Shown here one piece after another: positions 16,373 to 25,463 of a DNA stretch of 64,000 nucleotides (positions are counted from its first letter, which is position 1; each line of letters begins with the position of its first letter). The notes beneath the pieces are model-generated. The model worked only from the letters and a program-made list of their open reading frames with translations, was not told the origin of the DNA and made no database searches. Source of the stretch: JBBTCJ01 sp038043285 (GTDB lineage Bacteria > Planctomycetota > Phycisphaerae > UBA1845). Made by a program: the position numbers and the translations under genes. Location: positions 1-64,000 of the forward strand of contig JBBTCJ010000007.1 in assembly GCA_038043285.1 (NCBI GenBank), in the 5' to 3' direction.

Positions 16373-17533
16373 CTAACCACGAAGGATGTCGTCGTACAGC
16401 GCGGAATACCCCTCCCAGGTTCGCTCGACGTGCCAGTTCCGCTCGACCTCGACGGCGGCGGCCTTCCCCATTTGCGCTGAAAACGTCGGATGGGCGAGCA
16501 GTTGAAGCACTGCCGCGGTCAGCTTGGGGGTGTCATCGTAGGGCACGACCAGGCCGGTCCGCTCATGTTCAATCAGATCACGGCAGCCGGGAACGTCCGT
16601 GGTCACGATGGGGCACGCCGCGGCCATGGCCTCCAAAAGGGCGTTGGGCAACCCTTCAGTCCGCGAGGGGAACGCGAAGACGTCGGCGGTCTTGAGCAGC
16701 GACGGAACGTCTCGGCGGGGACCGAGAAGATGAACCCGACCCAGGAGGGCGGTTCGTCGCACTTCCCGTTCGAGGGTAGCTTTCAACGGACCTCCACCGA
16801 CCAAAACCAGGTGCGCGGAAGTTTTCTCCGCGACCTCTCGAAACGCGCGCACCAGAAACGTAAGCCCCTTGACCGGATCGAGCCGTCCGACCCAGAGGAC
16901 GATGGGCGCGTCAGGATCGATTCCGGCGACCAGCGTCCGCTTGTCGATGGCGCGGGCGGCTCGGACCTCTTCCGGATCAATCCCGCCGCGAACCAGTCGT
17001 AGCCGGTCGCGGGGGATTCTGGCGTGATGGGCGAGGTGTTCGATCACCGACGGGGAGTTGCCCACGAAGCAGCGGCAGGATCCGCCTGTCCAACGATCCA
17101 CGAGGAGGTGCCAGCGGCGTTCGACCTCCACGGTCTGGATTTCGCAGACCACCCGCTTGGCGGGAAAGCCGGCGGAACGGGCCGCCCGGCGCGAGGCGAA
17201 GTTCGCATGGAACAACAGGGAGTGAATGAGTCCGGGGCGCGTATCCGCAATGATATCCGCCAGTCGCTTGACGACGCGGAAGTCCCACCCGCCGCGGCCC
17301 TCGCACGTGAAAACCGGCACGCCGTCGGCGCAAAGCATCTCCGATACCGGGCCGAGGGGCTTCAGCGAGACCACGGCGCAGCCACGCCCTCGGGCCCGCA
17401 TGGCTCGTGTCAGACGGTGCAGATGAAGCGGTACGCCGCCCAGCTCGAGGTCGGTAATGACGTAGAGAATGTCGATGGAGGAGTCGCCCTCGGCGGATTA
17501 GCGCCGTCTTTTTGTGTGGCGTCGCGGTCCATC
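16373..17533 (-). CDS. GT4-family glycosyltransferase, probable single-base frameshift near its start
   Basis: A GT-B glycosyltransferase of about 385 residues. C-terminal domain marks: IVLWVGRLDPVKGLTFLVRA, LVGGGPLKATLE, FAFPSRTEGLPNALLEAMAA. The expected N-terminus ILYVITDLELGGVPLHLHRL is encoded at about 17405-17475, but no ATG, GTG or TTG opens that frame before a TAA at 17501. An ATG at 17533 reads into the region in another frame. One missing base around 17491-17497 (CCGCCGAGG where CCGGCCGAGG would fit) would join them as MDRDATQKDGANP-AEGDSS. So this is either a sequencing or assembly indel, a real frameshift, or use of the first internal ATG at 17401 giving a shortened protein. Sugar specificity unknown. 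Confidence 0.75.
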
Positions 17534-17630
17534 CGCGGCGCCGCGGGTCAAACACCTCGATCGAGGACTCCCCGACGACCGCGCGGACGGACGTCCGCGA
17601 ATCGGGAAAAAGTCAGCCGATCGAGTAGCC

Positions 17631-18566
17631 TCAGTAATCCCGCCTGGAGAACTTCCACATGGCCAGCAGCACGATCGCGGCCTCGCTCAGCAGCGACGAG
17701 CCGATGGTCTGGTAGGCGGGGATTTCCAGCCTCGCCTGTTCCACCCGGGCGGCGCCGCGCAATAGCTCCGGATCGGCCGTGGCCGACGCCGACGCGGGAA
17801 CCAACTCCATGCCCCCGGCGGCGCGGGTCCATCTCTTCGCGTTGTAGATGAGATCCTGGGTCTTGGGAACCATCCACCGAGCGGTGGTCGCCAGAACGTG
17901 CCCGCGCTGATGCTCCGCCAGTTTGGGATACAGAATGAAACAGTCGTCAATCCCCTGCACTCCGGCGAAAAACACCCAGGCCCCGAGGCTCAATACGATC
18001 GCCGCCGTCGCGCTCCGCGACCAGACCGCCGCCAACGCCGACACACAGTAGAGATAACTGAACAGCAACACCATCAGCGGAATGCACAGCAGGTACGCCG
18101 GCATCCACGTCCCCCACCGCAGTCCAAGCACCAGAAAGGTCGAAGCCACGAACACCGTCGCGTGCACCAGCACGAACATCATGGCTCCGAAGTACCGGCC
18201 CAGAAAAAGTTTCCATCGCGCAATCGGCTTGGAGAGCACGACTTCGATGGCCCCGCGTTCCAGCATGGCCGGAAAGAACCCCGCCGTCGCGATCAACGCC
18301 AGGATCGTGCCGATCGAGCCGACCACCGTGTCCAGGATGTAATCGACCGCGACCGTGGCGATGAGGTCCGTACGCAGCTCGCCGCCGACCGTGAACACGT
18401 CCGTCTCGATCCGCCAGCTCCCGAAGAACACGTCTACCATGCCCGGCGCGAATCCCACGCAGGACATGGCCGCGGCCACCACAAGGGAGACCGCCAGCAT
18501 GACCCAGAAGATCTTGCGATCGAGGGATTCGCGGAAGCTGTCAACGATCAACGCTGGAATCTGCAT
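17631..18566 (-). CDS. ABC-2-type transporter permease
   Basis: A 311-residue integral membrane protein starting MQIPALIVDSFRESLDRKIF, typical of ABC-2 permeases. About six hydrophobic helices are visible, for example VMLAVSLVVAAAMSCVGF, ILALIATAGFFPAML and YLLCIPLMVLLFSYLYCV. The conserved RGAIEVVLSKPIARWKLFLGRY loop links helices. A periplasmic segment lies between helices one and two, and another before the last. It pairs with the ATPase gene upstream (18796-19767), 230 bp away with a repeat cluster between. Cargo unknown. Confidence 0.85.
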   Translation of the reverse strand: MQIPALIVDSFRESLDRKIFWVMLAVSLVVAAAMSCVGFAPGMVDVFFGSWRIETDVFTVGGELRTDLIATVAVDYILDTVVGSIGTILALIATAGFFPAMLERGAIEVVLSKPIARWKLFLGRYFGAMMFVLVHATVFVASTFLVLGLRWGTWMPAYLLCIPLMVLLFSYLYCVSALAAVWSRSATAAIVLSLGAWVFFAGVQGIDDCFILYPKLAEHQRGHVLATTARWMVPKTQDLIYNAKRWTRAAGGMELVPASASATADPELLRGAARVEQARLEIPAYQTIGSSLLSEAAIVLLAMWKFSRRDY

Positions 18567-18795
18567 GTCGATCTAGTGGTACGTTGCACGCCCTTCAATG
18601 GTCCGCAAAGTCCCGCCCCTTCACGGTCGCGGCTCTGTTCGAACGCCCGACCGCCTTTTATCAGAGCCGCGACCGTCAGGGAGCGGGACTCTGTTGTCAT
18701 CCGTACCGCGACCGTGAGGAAGCGGACCGCCTGAACGCATCATTCCAAATGCGACGGAACACCAATCGGTTCCGTACGCCCCGGAGCAACCGCAT
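18567..18795. repeat. Cluster of three dispersed-repeat copies forming a long inverted repeat
   Basis: Copies at 18613-18637 (minus) and 18661-18686 (plus) contain the perfect 15-bp arms ACGGTCGCGGCTCTG and CAGAGCCGCGACCGT, separated by 25 bp. A third copy is at 18698-18726 (plus). The cluster sits inside the ABC transporter operon between ATPase and permease genes, so the mRNA would form a strong stem there. Confidence 0.75.
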
Positions 18796-19767
18796 TCACG
18801 ACGCTGATCCGCGGACTTGCGGCGTCGCGCCGGCCGCGCCGCTCGGCGCCTGCCCGACGGCCTCCACCAACACGTCTTCCAGGCTGAACCGGTGCGGCGC
18901 CACCGATTCGATCAAGCCTCCAGCCTTGCGGATCGCATCCAGAACCACGTTCATCTTCCGAGTGTCATGCCCCGGCACCACGACCACCCCTTCGCCGAGG
19001 GACACCCCGAGCGAGGCCATGGATGACCGCACCGCCGCCGCGTCGCCGGTGAAGGAAATCCGGTACTCCACGGTGTGCTCAGTCAGTTCCCGAAGCCTCC
19101 CCTGCCGCGCCACCAGCCCGTCGACCAGGATCGCCACCCGGTCGCAGATCATCTCCAGTTCGCTGAGCAGGTGCGAGTTCAGGAAGATCGTTTTTCCCCG
19201 GTCGCGAAGCTCGACCAGCAGATTGCGCACCTCGCGCCGTCCGACCGGATCGAGCCCGTCGGTCGGTTCATCGAGAACCACCAACTCCGGATCGTTCATC
19301 AGTGCCTGCGCGATCCCCAGCCGTTGGAGCATTCCCTTGGAGTAGCGGTCGATTCGCGTATCGCCCCACTGGGCGATGCCCATCCGCTCCAGCAGTTTCG
19401 CCGCCCGCTCGCGCCGCCCGGACTTGGAAACCTTGGCGAGTGCGGCGTAAAAGTCCAGCAACTGGAAACCGGTGAGATAGCCGGGGAAGCGCTGCCCCTC
19501 GGGGAGGTACCCGGTGACCGCCAATTTGCCGCGGTGCCCGATCGGGCGACCCAGGATGGTCCCGAACGCATGTGTCGCACGAATCGCGGTCATCATGATC
19601 TTGACCAGCGTCGTCTTGCCCGCGCCGTTGGGGCCCAGCAGACCGAAGATCTCCCCGCGGCCCACCTGGATGTTCACCCCGCGGAGGGCCTGCACGCCGC
19701 GGGGATAGGTCTTGCGCACGTCGATGAGGTCCACCGCCCAATTGGTCATCTCGGTGACGTTGACCAT
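18796..19767 (-). CDS. ABC transporter ATP-binding protein (ABC-2 type)
   Basis: A 323-residue ATPase. ATG at 19767 overlaps the end of miaA by 22 bp; an ATG at 19749 is possible. Walker A LLGPNGAGKTTLVK, Q-loop region GYLPEGQRFPGYLTG, signature YSKGMLQRLGIAQAL, Walker B LVVLDEPTDGLDP and the switch His in NSHLL are all present. A C-terminal ~80-residue extension is usual for this subfamily. It should energise the permease encoded downstream at 17631-18566. Confidence 0.9.
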   Translation of the reverse strand: MVNVTEMTNWAVDLIDVRKTYPRGVQALRGVNIQVGRGEIFGLLGPNGAGKTTLVKIMMTAIRATHAFGTILGRPIGHRGKLAVTGYLPEGQRFPGYLTGFQLLDFYAALAKVSKSGRRERAAKLLERMGIAQWGDTRIDRYSKGMLQRLGIAQALMNDPELVVLDEPTDGLDPVGRREVRNLLVELRDRGKTIFLNSHLLSELEMICDRVAILVDGLVARQGRLRELTEHTVEYRISFTGDAAAVRSSMASLGVSLGEGVVVVPGHDTRKMNVVLDAIRKAGGLIESVAPHRFSLEDVLVEAVGQAPSGAAGATPQVRGSAS

Positions 19768-20693
19768 AGCGATTCCGGACGCGCGAGGAGTTGCTCCGCC
19801 AATCCTTCCGCCGTCGCGTTCGGCCCGACGTCGATCCATTCCGTCCGCGCGAAGCGGCGAAACCACGTCCGTTGCGACTTGGCGAGTTGGCGGGTGTTGA
19901 TTTTGACCGATTCGACGGCCTCCGCAAGGGTGAGCTTCCCCTCGAGGTGGGCGAGGGTCTCGGAATACCCGACGGCTTGTCGAGCCGCCGTGCTCAGCGG
20001 TTTCGCTTCGGCACATAGCGACCGAACCTCATCGACCAGCCCCAAGGTGAACATCTTCCGGACCCGCTCGTTGATCCGCTGGCTCAGATCCTCCTTGTCG
20101 CGCCGCAGCCCGACGAACGTGCATTCGTGCCGCGTGCGGTCCCGGTCCCATTGTTCCTGCAGCCGGCTGATCGGCGTGCCGGTCAGCTCGAACACCTCCA
20201 GCGCACGCACCAGACGGCGGAGATCGTTGGGGTGAATCCGTCGAGAGGCCGGCGGATCGACCTCCAGGAGCCTCGCGTGCAGGACGGCCGCCCCATCGCG
20301 CGCGGCGGTCTCCTGCAATCTCGCGCGAACGCCAGGGTCCGCCCCGGGGCCTTCAAACAATCCTTCGCTCAGCGCCTTGATGTAAAGCGGCGTTCCGCCA
20401 ACGACGAGAATCGGTCTTCCTCGTGCCGAAATGTCGGCAATGGCTTGTTCCGCCAGCAACACGTACCGCGCAACCGAAAACTCCTCCGAAGGTTCAACCA
20501 CGTCGATGAGGTGATGGGGAATCTCTCGCAAAACCTCCGGCGATGGCTTGGCCGTCCCGATGTCCATCCGCCGGTAAACCTTCATCGAATCGACGCTGAT
20601 GATCTCTCCGCCCAGCCGCCGCGCCAGTTCCCGCCCCAGGCCTCCCTTCCCGCAGGCGGTGCAACCCAGAATGAAGGTCAACTTCGCCGACAT
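19746..20693 (-). CDS. miaA: tRNA dimethylallyltransferase with altered P-loop
   Basis: A 315-residue enzyme that transfers a dimethylallyl group to A37 of tRNAs reading UNN codons. ATG at 20693 begins MSAKLTFILGCTACGKGG. Family marks are ISVDSMKVYRRMDIGTAKP, ILVVGGTPLYIKALSEGLF, RRIHPNDLRRLVRALEVFELTG and the C-terminal RQLAKSQRTWFRRF. Odd: the phosphate-binding loop reads GCTACGKG where the family normally has GPTxxGK(S/T), so the usual Ser/Thr after Lys is Gly. The rest is intact and full length, so I think it is functional. It overlaps the ABC ATPase gene by 22 bp. Confidence 0.93.
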   Translation of the reverse strand: MSAKLTFILGCTACGKGGLGRELARRLGGEIISVDSMKVYRRMDIGTAKPSPEVLREIPHHLIDVVEPSEEFSVARYVLLAEQAIADISARGRPILVVGGTPLYIKALSEGLFEGPGADPGVRARLQETAARDGAAVLHARLLEVDPPASRRIHPNDLRRLVRALEVFELTGTPISRLQEQWDRDRTRHECTFVGLRRDKEDLSQRINERVRKMFTLGLVDEVRSLCAEAKPLSTAARQAVGYSETLAHLEGKLTLAEAVESVKINTRQLAKSQRTWFRRFARTEWIDVGPNATAEGLAEQLLARPESLWSTSPR

Positions 20694-20919
20694 GCCGCGA
20701 AGGTTGGCTTGTCGGAACCAGACTGTCAAAGAACCTCTCGGACTGCCGCGTGGCACGGGCTTCCGGCCCGTGTGTGGCACCGGCCTCCAGTCCCTGTCCG
20801 TGAGAATTCCTGCGGCTGTCGGCTGAGGCGCTTCCCGTGCCTTTCGTTGTTCCGGTTCAAACCGGCCCAGAGCTCCCCTTGCTGGGCGGCAAAAACGGGG
20901 CATCCTGCGCTAACGGCCG

Positions 20920-22206
20920 TCAGACCGTGTGGCCCGCCGTCGGGTACACTCGAAACCACAGGACTTTCAGATAGCCCGATTCCGGGCAGTTCTGCATCAC
21001 CGGATGATCGCCTCCGGGTCCGGTCACGTCGAACAACTGCAGCATCCGCCGTCCGCGGCGGGCCGCGCGGTACACCGCCTCGGTGAACGTCTCTCGCGAC
21101 ACCAGTCCGCTGCAACTACAAGTGACCAACACGCCGCCTGGCCGAACCACCTGCATCGCCAGCAGATTCAGATCTTGATACTTGTGGATCGCCTCCTCCA
21201 GCTCGTCGCGCGACGTTGCCAGTTTCGGCGGATCCAATACCACGGCGTCGAATCGCCGCCCTCCCGCCGCCATCTGGCGAAGGTAGGCAAAGGCGTCCGC
21301 GTGAACGAAATGGATGCGCGTCTGATTGAGCTTGGCGTTCTCCTTGGCCAGCTCGACGGCGGATTCGTCCAGATCGACGGCGTCGACCTCCGCCGCGCCG
21401 CCCAGCAGCTTGGCGCACAATGCGAAACCGCCGGAATAACAACACGCGTCCAGCACCGACGCGCCACGACACAGGGCCGCGAAACGCCGACGGTTCTCCC
21501 GCTGATCGCAGAAAAACCCCGTCTTTTGCCCACTCGTTGGATCGACCCGATACCGGACGCCGTGTTCCCGGATCGTCACCTGCCCGAACGCGGGTTGCGA
21601 CGCCCGGCGAACGCGAAACCCCTCGATGCCTTCGATGGATGAATCCGCCCGCACGAGTACTCGCCACTGCGTCGCCGTCTTGTCCGGACGATCCAGCGAA
21701 CTCGGCGAACCAAGTCGATCCCCCAAAAAACGCGCCAGCATGTCGGCCCGATCGAACATCCCGCGCGAAAACAACTCCAACACCAGACAGTCGGCGTACC
21801 GCTCGACGATCAGCCCGCTTAGACCGTCGCCCTCCGCGTGGACCAGGCGGTACGCGTCGGTGTGCTCCGCCAATCCAAGCCTCTCCCGAAGCTCGACCGC
21901 CTGATCAATCCGCGCCCGCCAAAAGGCCTCGTCGATCGCTGCGTCGCCGTAGGCCAGCATGCGCACGACGATCCTTGACTTGGAGTTGAACAGACCCCGT
22001 CCGAAAAACTGCCCCGACTTGTCGTAGACATTCACCACGTCGCCCGGCCGGGCCGCCGGATCCGCCTCGCGAATCATCCGCGAAAACAAGAACGGGTGCA
22101 TGCTCGCCGAGCGCAGCAGCACCCACGGCGAGAGCATCGAGCCTGTCGCCGGACGCTCCTCCGGCGACCCGCCCTCCGAACGCGACGGTTGATCGATCTG
22201 CCCCAT
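20920..22206 (-). CDS. RlmI/RlmK-like class I rRNA methyltransferase with N-terminal PUA-like domain
   Basis: A 428-residue SAM-dependent methyltransferase. The N-terminal PUA-like part is seen in PWVLLRS...MHPFLFSRMI and RPGDVVNVYDKSGQFFGRGL. A linker (GLSGLIVERYADCLVLELFS) follows, then the Rossmann fold with VLDACCYSGGFALCAKLLGG (motif I), VDAVDLDESAVELA and FDAVVLDPPKLATS (catalytic DPPK motif). These match 23S rRNA m5C methyltransferases of the RlmI type. The true start may be one of the Met codons within the first 36 residues. The target base is not provable here. Confidence 0.85.
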   Translation of the reverse strand: MGQIDQPSRSEGGSPEERPATGSMLSPWVLLRSASMHPFLFSRMIREADPAARPGDVVNVYDKSGQFFGRGLFNSKSRIVVRMLAYGDAAIDEAFWRARIDQAVELRERLGLAEHTDAYRLVHAEGDGLSGLIVERYADCLVLELFSRGMFDRADMLARFLGDRLGSPSSLDRPDKTATQWRVLVRADSSIEGIEGFRVRRASQPAFGQVTIREHGVRYRVDPTSGQKTGFFCDQRENRRRFAALCRGASVLDACCYSGGFALCAKLLGGAAEVDAVDLDESAVELAKENAKLNQTRIHFVHADAFAYLRQMAAGGRRFDAVVLDPPKLATSRDELEEAIHKYQDLNLLAMQVVRPGGVLVTCSCSGLVSRETFTEAVYRAARRGRRMLQLFDVTGPGGDHPVMQNCPESGYLKVLWFRVYPTAGHTV

Positions 22207-22510
22207 TCATGGATGGTCCTCGCCCGCCGATCCGCACGCAAGCGACTTCGGGATTCGATCGGGCTTTTTCAGTTGTTCGAGCACCAGGGCAAGCGCTTGC
22301 ACTTGCCTGTACCAGTCGCGGTGCGCTCGCAGGATGCCCCATCCCTGCCGCCAGGCAAAGGTGGAGGACGATCTCCCCAGAAACGAGCATCGAACTCGCC
22401 CACCCGTCCGTCCCCCACCCATCGCTGCGCGATGGATGGGATGCCAACTTGCGTCGCGAGACCGATGACCGAATGGCCCGGCGGATTCGACACCAACCGT
22501 CGTCGGCACT
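22207..22510. other. Divergent intergenic region
   Basis: Separates the methyltransferase gene (minus) from the ABC exporter (plus). It contains a short hairpin around 22425-22441 (CCCATCG...CGATGGATGGG). A minus-strand frame ending at 22207 has no ribosome site or family motif and is not called. No clear promoter was recognised. Confidence 0.5.
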
Positions 22511-24415
22511 ATGAATCGCTCCATGCCGCTGCGATCGTCGAGGGAGGAGTACGGTCGTTTCCGGGCCAAGCCGATCGTGGTGGAACCTTCGGCGGCCGCG
22601 CCCGCGCCGTTGCCTCCGCGCCGGACGGACGCCAGACGTTACTACCTCGCGCAGTATCGAAAATGGCTGCGCCCCTATCTCGGCCGGCTCATCGTGGTGT
22701 TCGCCCTGGCCCTCGCCGGCGCGAGCCTGGGGCTGGTTCTCCCGCTGGTCACCCGACACATCATTGATGGCGTCATTCCCGACACCACGGTCGCGGAGGA
22801 CGTGCGATTCCATCGGCTGCTTGCGCTTTGCGGGACGATGATCGCCTTGATCCTGGTGACCCAGGTCATCGACACCACGCGGGCGTATCTGATGGCCGTG
22901 CTGAACGCGAGGGTGATCTTCCGTCTGCGACAGCGATTGTTCGAACGCTTCCTCCGCCTGCCCTTGTCCGACCTTTCGGAGTTGAAGTCCGGAGGCATCG
23001 TCTCGCGGCTGTCGCAGGACACCGACAAGGTGACCGGCCTGGTGCAGATGGGGTTGGTGACGCCCGGCGTCGCCGCCATGCGGGTCATCATGACCGTCGG
23101 CGTGTTGTTTGCCCTGAGCTGGCCGATGGCCCTGGTGGCGGCGCTGATTATTCCGCCCATCGTGGTGATCAACTTCTTCTGGATTCAGAGGGTTCGTCCC
23201 ATTTACCGCACGATGGCCGAGGACCGCGAGCGCATCGACGCCCGGGTGACCGAGACTTTCGGCGGAATACGGGTCGTGCGGGCGTTTCGCCGCGAACGTC
23301 GCGAGCAGCGCGACTACGCCGTCGGCCATCACCTGGTGATCCGCAAAAAACTGCTCGCCGAAACGCTGCAACTGGCGGTCAGCAGCGGATGGGGATTGCT
23401 CGTTCCCGGCGCGGCCCTGGTAATCGTGGGCTTCGGCAGCTACCTGGTCATCTACGGGCGCGGGACCGTCGGAGACATCGTGGCCTTCCAGATGTACTCG
23501 ATGATGCTGCTGCACCCGGTCTCGATGATCGTGGAGTCGTACAGCGCCACGCAGCAGGCGATGGCCGCGATGGAGCGGGTCTTCGACATTCTGGAGCGGA
23601 ACGAAGAGAAGCCGGATCGCGCCAACGCCGTCGAAACCCCCAGCCCCATCCGCGAAATCCGATTCGACAACGTCGGCTTTGAATATCGCGCGGGACTTCC
23701 CGTGTTGCACGAGATTCGGTTGAGCGTACCGGCAGGAAGCACCGTGGCCCTGGTCGGGCCTAGCGGCGGCGGCAAGACCACGCTCACCGACCTGGTCGCC
23801 AGGTTCCACGATCCGACCTCGGGGTCCATCCGAATCAACGGAGTGGACCTGCGCGACCTCAGACTGGCGAGCTTTCGGTCGCGGTTGGCCATCGTCCCCC
23901 AGGACGTGTTCCTGTTCGACGGGACCGTTCGAGAGAACGTCGCCTACGGGCGGCGGAACGCCTCCGAGGGAGCGGTCCGCGAGGCCGCCCGCCGCGCCAA
24001 CGCCCATGAGTTCATCGAACGCCTTCCCGAGGGATACGACACCATCATCGGCGAGCGGGGCGTGAAGCTCTCCGGCGGACAACGCCAGCGGCTCAGCATC
24101 GCCCGGGCGATCCTGGCCGATCCGGAAATCCTCATTCTCGACGAAGCCACCAGCAACCTGGATACCGAAAGCGAACAGTTGATCCAGGCTTCGCTGATCG
24201 ATCTGCTGTCCACGCGGACCACGTTCGTCATCGCCCATCGACTGAGCACCGTCCTGCACGCGGATATGATCGTGGTGCTGCATCGGGGGCGAATCGAGGA
24301 GCTGGGCACGCACGCGGAGCTGATGGCCCGCGACGGCTTGTACCGCGACATGGTGGAGCGCCAACACCAGTTCGCCCAGACCCCCGACCTGGCCTCGCCG
24401 GTGACCGAAGCGTGA
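22511..24415 (+). CDS. MsbA-like ABC exporter (fused membrane and ATPase domains)
   Basis: A 634-residue half-transporter. After an Arg/Pro-rich cytoplasmic lead come six transmembrane helices (about residues 60-350), including LIVVFALALAGASLGLVLPL and MALVAALIIPPIVVINFFW. The ATPase domain has Walker A ALVGPSGGGKTTLTD, Q-loop IVPQDVFLFDGTVRENV, signature LSGGQRQRLSIARAI, Walker B LILDEATSNLD and H-loop IAHRLSTV. It should act as a homodimer exporting a lipid, glycan or drug; the substrate is not shown. It is followed by an unrelated lipoprotein gene. Confidence 0.92.
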   Translation: MNRSMPLRSSREEYGRFRAKPIVVEPSAAAPAPLPPRRTDARRYYLAQYRKWLRPYLGRLIVVFALALAGASLGLVLPLVTRHIIDGVIPDTTVAEDVRFHRLLALCGTMIALILVTQVIDTTRAYLMAVLNARVIFRLRQRLFERFLRLPLSDLSELKSGGIVSRLSQDTDKVTGLVQMGLVTPGVAAMRVIMTVGVLFALSWPMALVAALIIPPIVVINFFWIQRVRPIYRTMAEDRERIDARVTETFGGIRVVRAFRRERREQRDYAVGHHLVIRKKLLAETLQLAVSSGWGLLVPGAALVIVGFGSYLVIYGRGTVGDIVAFQMYSMMLLHPVSMIVESYSATQQAMAAMERVFDILERNEEKPDRANAVETPSPIREIRFDNVGFEYRAGLPVLHEIRLSVPAGSTVALVGPSGGGKTTLTDLVARFHDPTSGSIRINGVDLRDLRLASFRSRLAIVPQDVFLFDGTVRENVAYGRRNASEGAVREAARRANAHEFIERLPEGYDTIIGERGVKLSGGQRQRLSIARAILADPEILILDEATSNLDTESEQLIQASLIDLLSTRTTFVIAHRLSTVLHADMIVVLHRGRIEELGTHAELMARDGLYRDMVERQHQFAQTPDLASPVTEA

Positions 24416-24563
24416 GGGTTGCCAGGTACCGCCCCGCGGGACACAATCACGGCGGTCCCGGAAGGACTTGTGCCCCATGCGCAGCGGGCTGGCGGACCGA
24501 CCAGTGAGGCTCTTGCCTCGTCTCCCTTTCATTCGCGGGGGAGGCACACGTTTCGAGATCACG

Positions 24564-25274
24564 ATGATGCCCAGTTTGTGGATACATCGCCGGATTGCCC
24601 CGACCGCCATGTCTTTGTTGTTGACCGCGTGCGGACTTTCCGGCACCTCATGCGTCGAGCCGAAACCAGGCCCCTCACAGGAGATGCCCGTCCGCTCCCC
24701 AGGGGCCGCGGCGGCTCCGGACGGCACGCCCTCAGCCGGAGCGACGCCGCCGAACCTGCTGCCGGGACAGCCTCCCGTGGGCGCCGCGGCGGCGGATGAT
24801 GATGACCGGAACCTCACCATCGAGGTCCGCGAGGAGAAGTGGCCCAACGGTTCGCCGATGCGCCGCGTCGTCGGCTATGTCGACGAGGAGGGTGAATTCG
24901 TGCGCCACGGCGAGGCCGTCGAGCACTACGACTCCGGGCTTCAGAAGTCGGTGACCCAATGGCGGCACGGCCTGCTGCACGGTTCCAAAAGGACGTGGTA
25001 TCTCAACGGTCAGGCCTGGTCCACCGGTCAATACGTCGACGGAAAATCAGACGGCGTATGGCGGCGCTGGCATCAGAGCGGAGGCAGACACAGCGAGTGG
25101 ACCATGGTCCGCGACGTCTGGCACGGAACCTATGCCGAGTGGCATGAGAACGGGTTCAAGCGGATGGAGGTGGAGTTCGTCAACGGCGTGCGCCAGGGTC
25201 CGATGCGCTTGTGGGACGAACAGGGCGTACTGGTGACCACGACGGATTTCGTGGACGGTGTGGAGCAGCCGTAA
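24564..25274 (+). CDS. Lipoprotein with MORN/YwqK-like repeats
   Basis: A 236-residue protein. ATG at 24564 gives a signal peptide ending in a good lipobox, SLLLTAC, so the mature protein is probably lipid-anchored. A Pro/Ala linker follows. Then come repeats with the MORN-like pattern seen in YwqK-type proteins: HGEAVEHYDSGLQKSV, HGSKRTWYLNGQAWS, DGVWRRWHQSGGRHS, HGTYAEWHENGFKRM and QGPMRLWDEQG. The first ~32 residues of a longer frame are rejected because they precede the signal peptide. Function unknown; such repeats are often surface or binding modules. Confidence 0.8.
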   Translation: MMPSLWIHRRIAPTAMSLLLTACGLSGTSCVEPKPGPSQEMPVRSPGAAAAPDGTPSAGATPPNLLPGQPPVGAAAADDDDRNLTIEVREEKWPNGSPMRRVVGYVDEEGEFVRHGEAVEHYDSGLQKSVTQWRHGLLHGSKRTWYLNGQAWSTGQYVDGKSDGVWRRWHQSGGRHSEWTMVRDVWHGTYAEWHENGFKRMEVEFVNGVRQGPMRLWDEQGVLVTTTDFVDGVEQP

Positions 25275-25364
25275 CCTGACGCCGCGTTGTCGTAATCCGA
25301 TGTTGCGTAGCCGCACCAGCGGTTGCGTCCACCCGCGAAGGCTGAATGACGGATGCGGTATGCC

Positions 25365-25401
25365 AATCCGTACCGCGACCGATCAGAGCCGCGACCGTGA
25401 C
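25365..25401 (+). repeat. Dispersed intergenic repeat, copy 8 (double)
   Basis: AATCCGTACCGCGACC then GATCAGAGCCGCGACCGTGA: two half-units fused head to tail. The same double form recurs at 30577-30621. Confidence 0.7.
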
Positions 25402-25463
25402 AACGTTTTGCATCGATTGCCGTCCGGGTCCGTGCTCGTACTCCGCCGAGGCGCTCCAGCACC

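Noticed and set aside
18567..18795. Small gene in the gap of the ABC-2 transporter operon
   Set aside because: The whole gap is accounted for by repeat copies. Its short frames are translations of the repeat.
22207..22569. Minus-strand frame ending beside the methyltransferase start
   Set aside because: Part of it (DWYRQVQALALVLEQL) looks protein-like, but there is no ribosome site, no family and no clear start. Left uncalled.
21905..24847. 980-codon minus-strand frame opposite the MsbA-like exporter
   Set aside because: His/Arg/Gln-rich composition and complete overlap with a clear ABC exporter show that it is a shadow.
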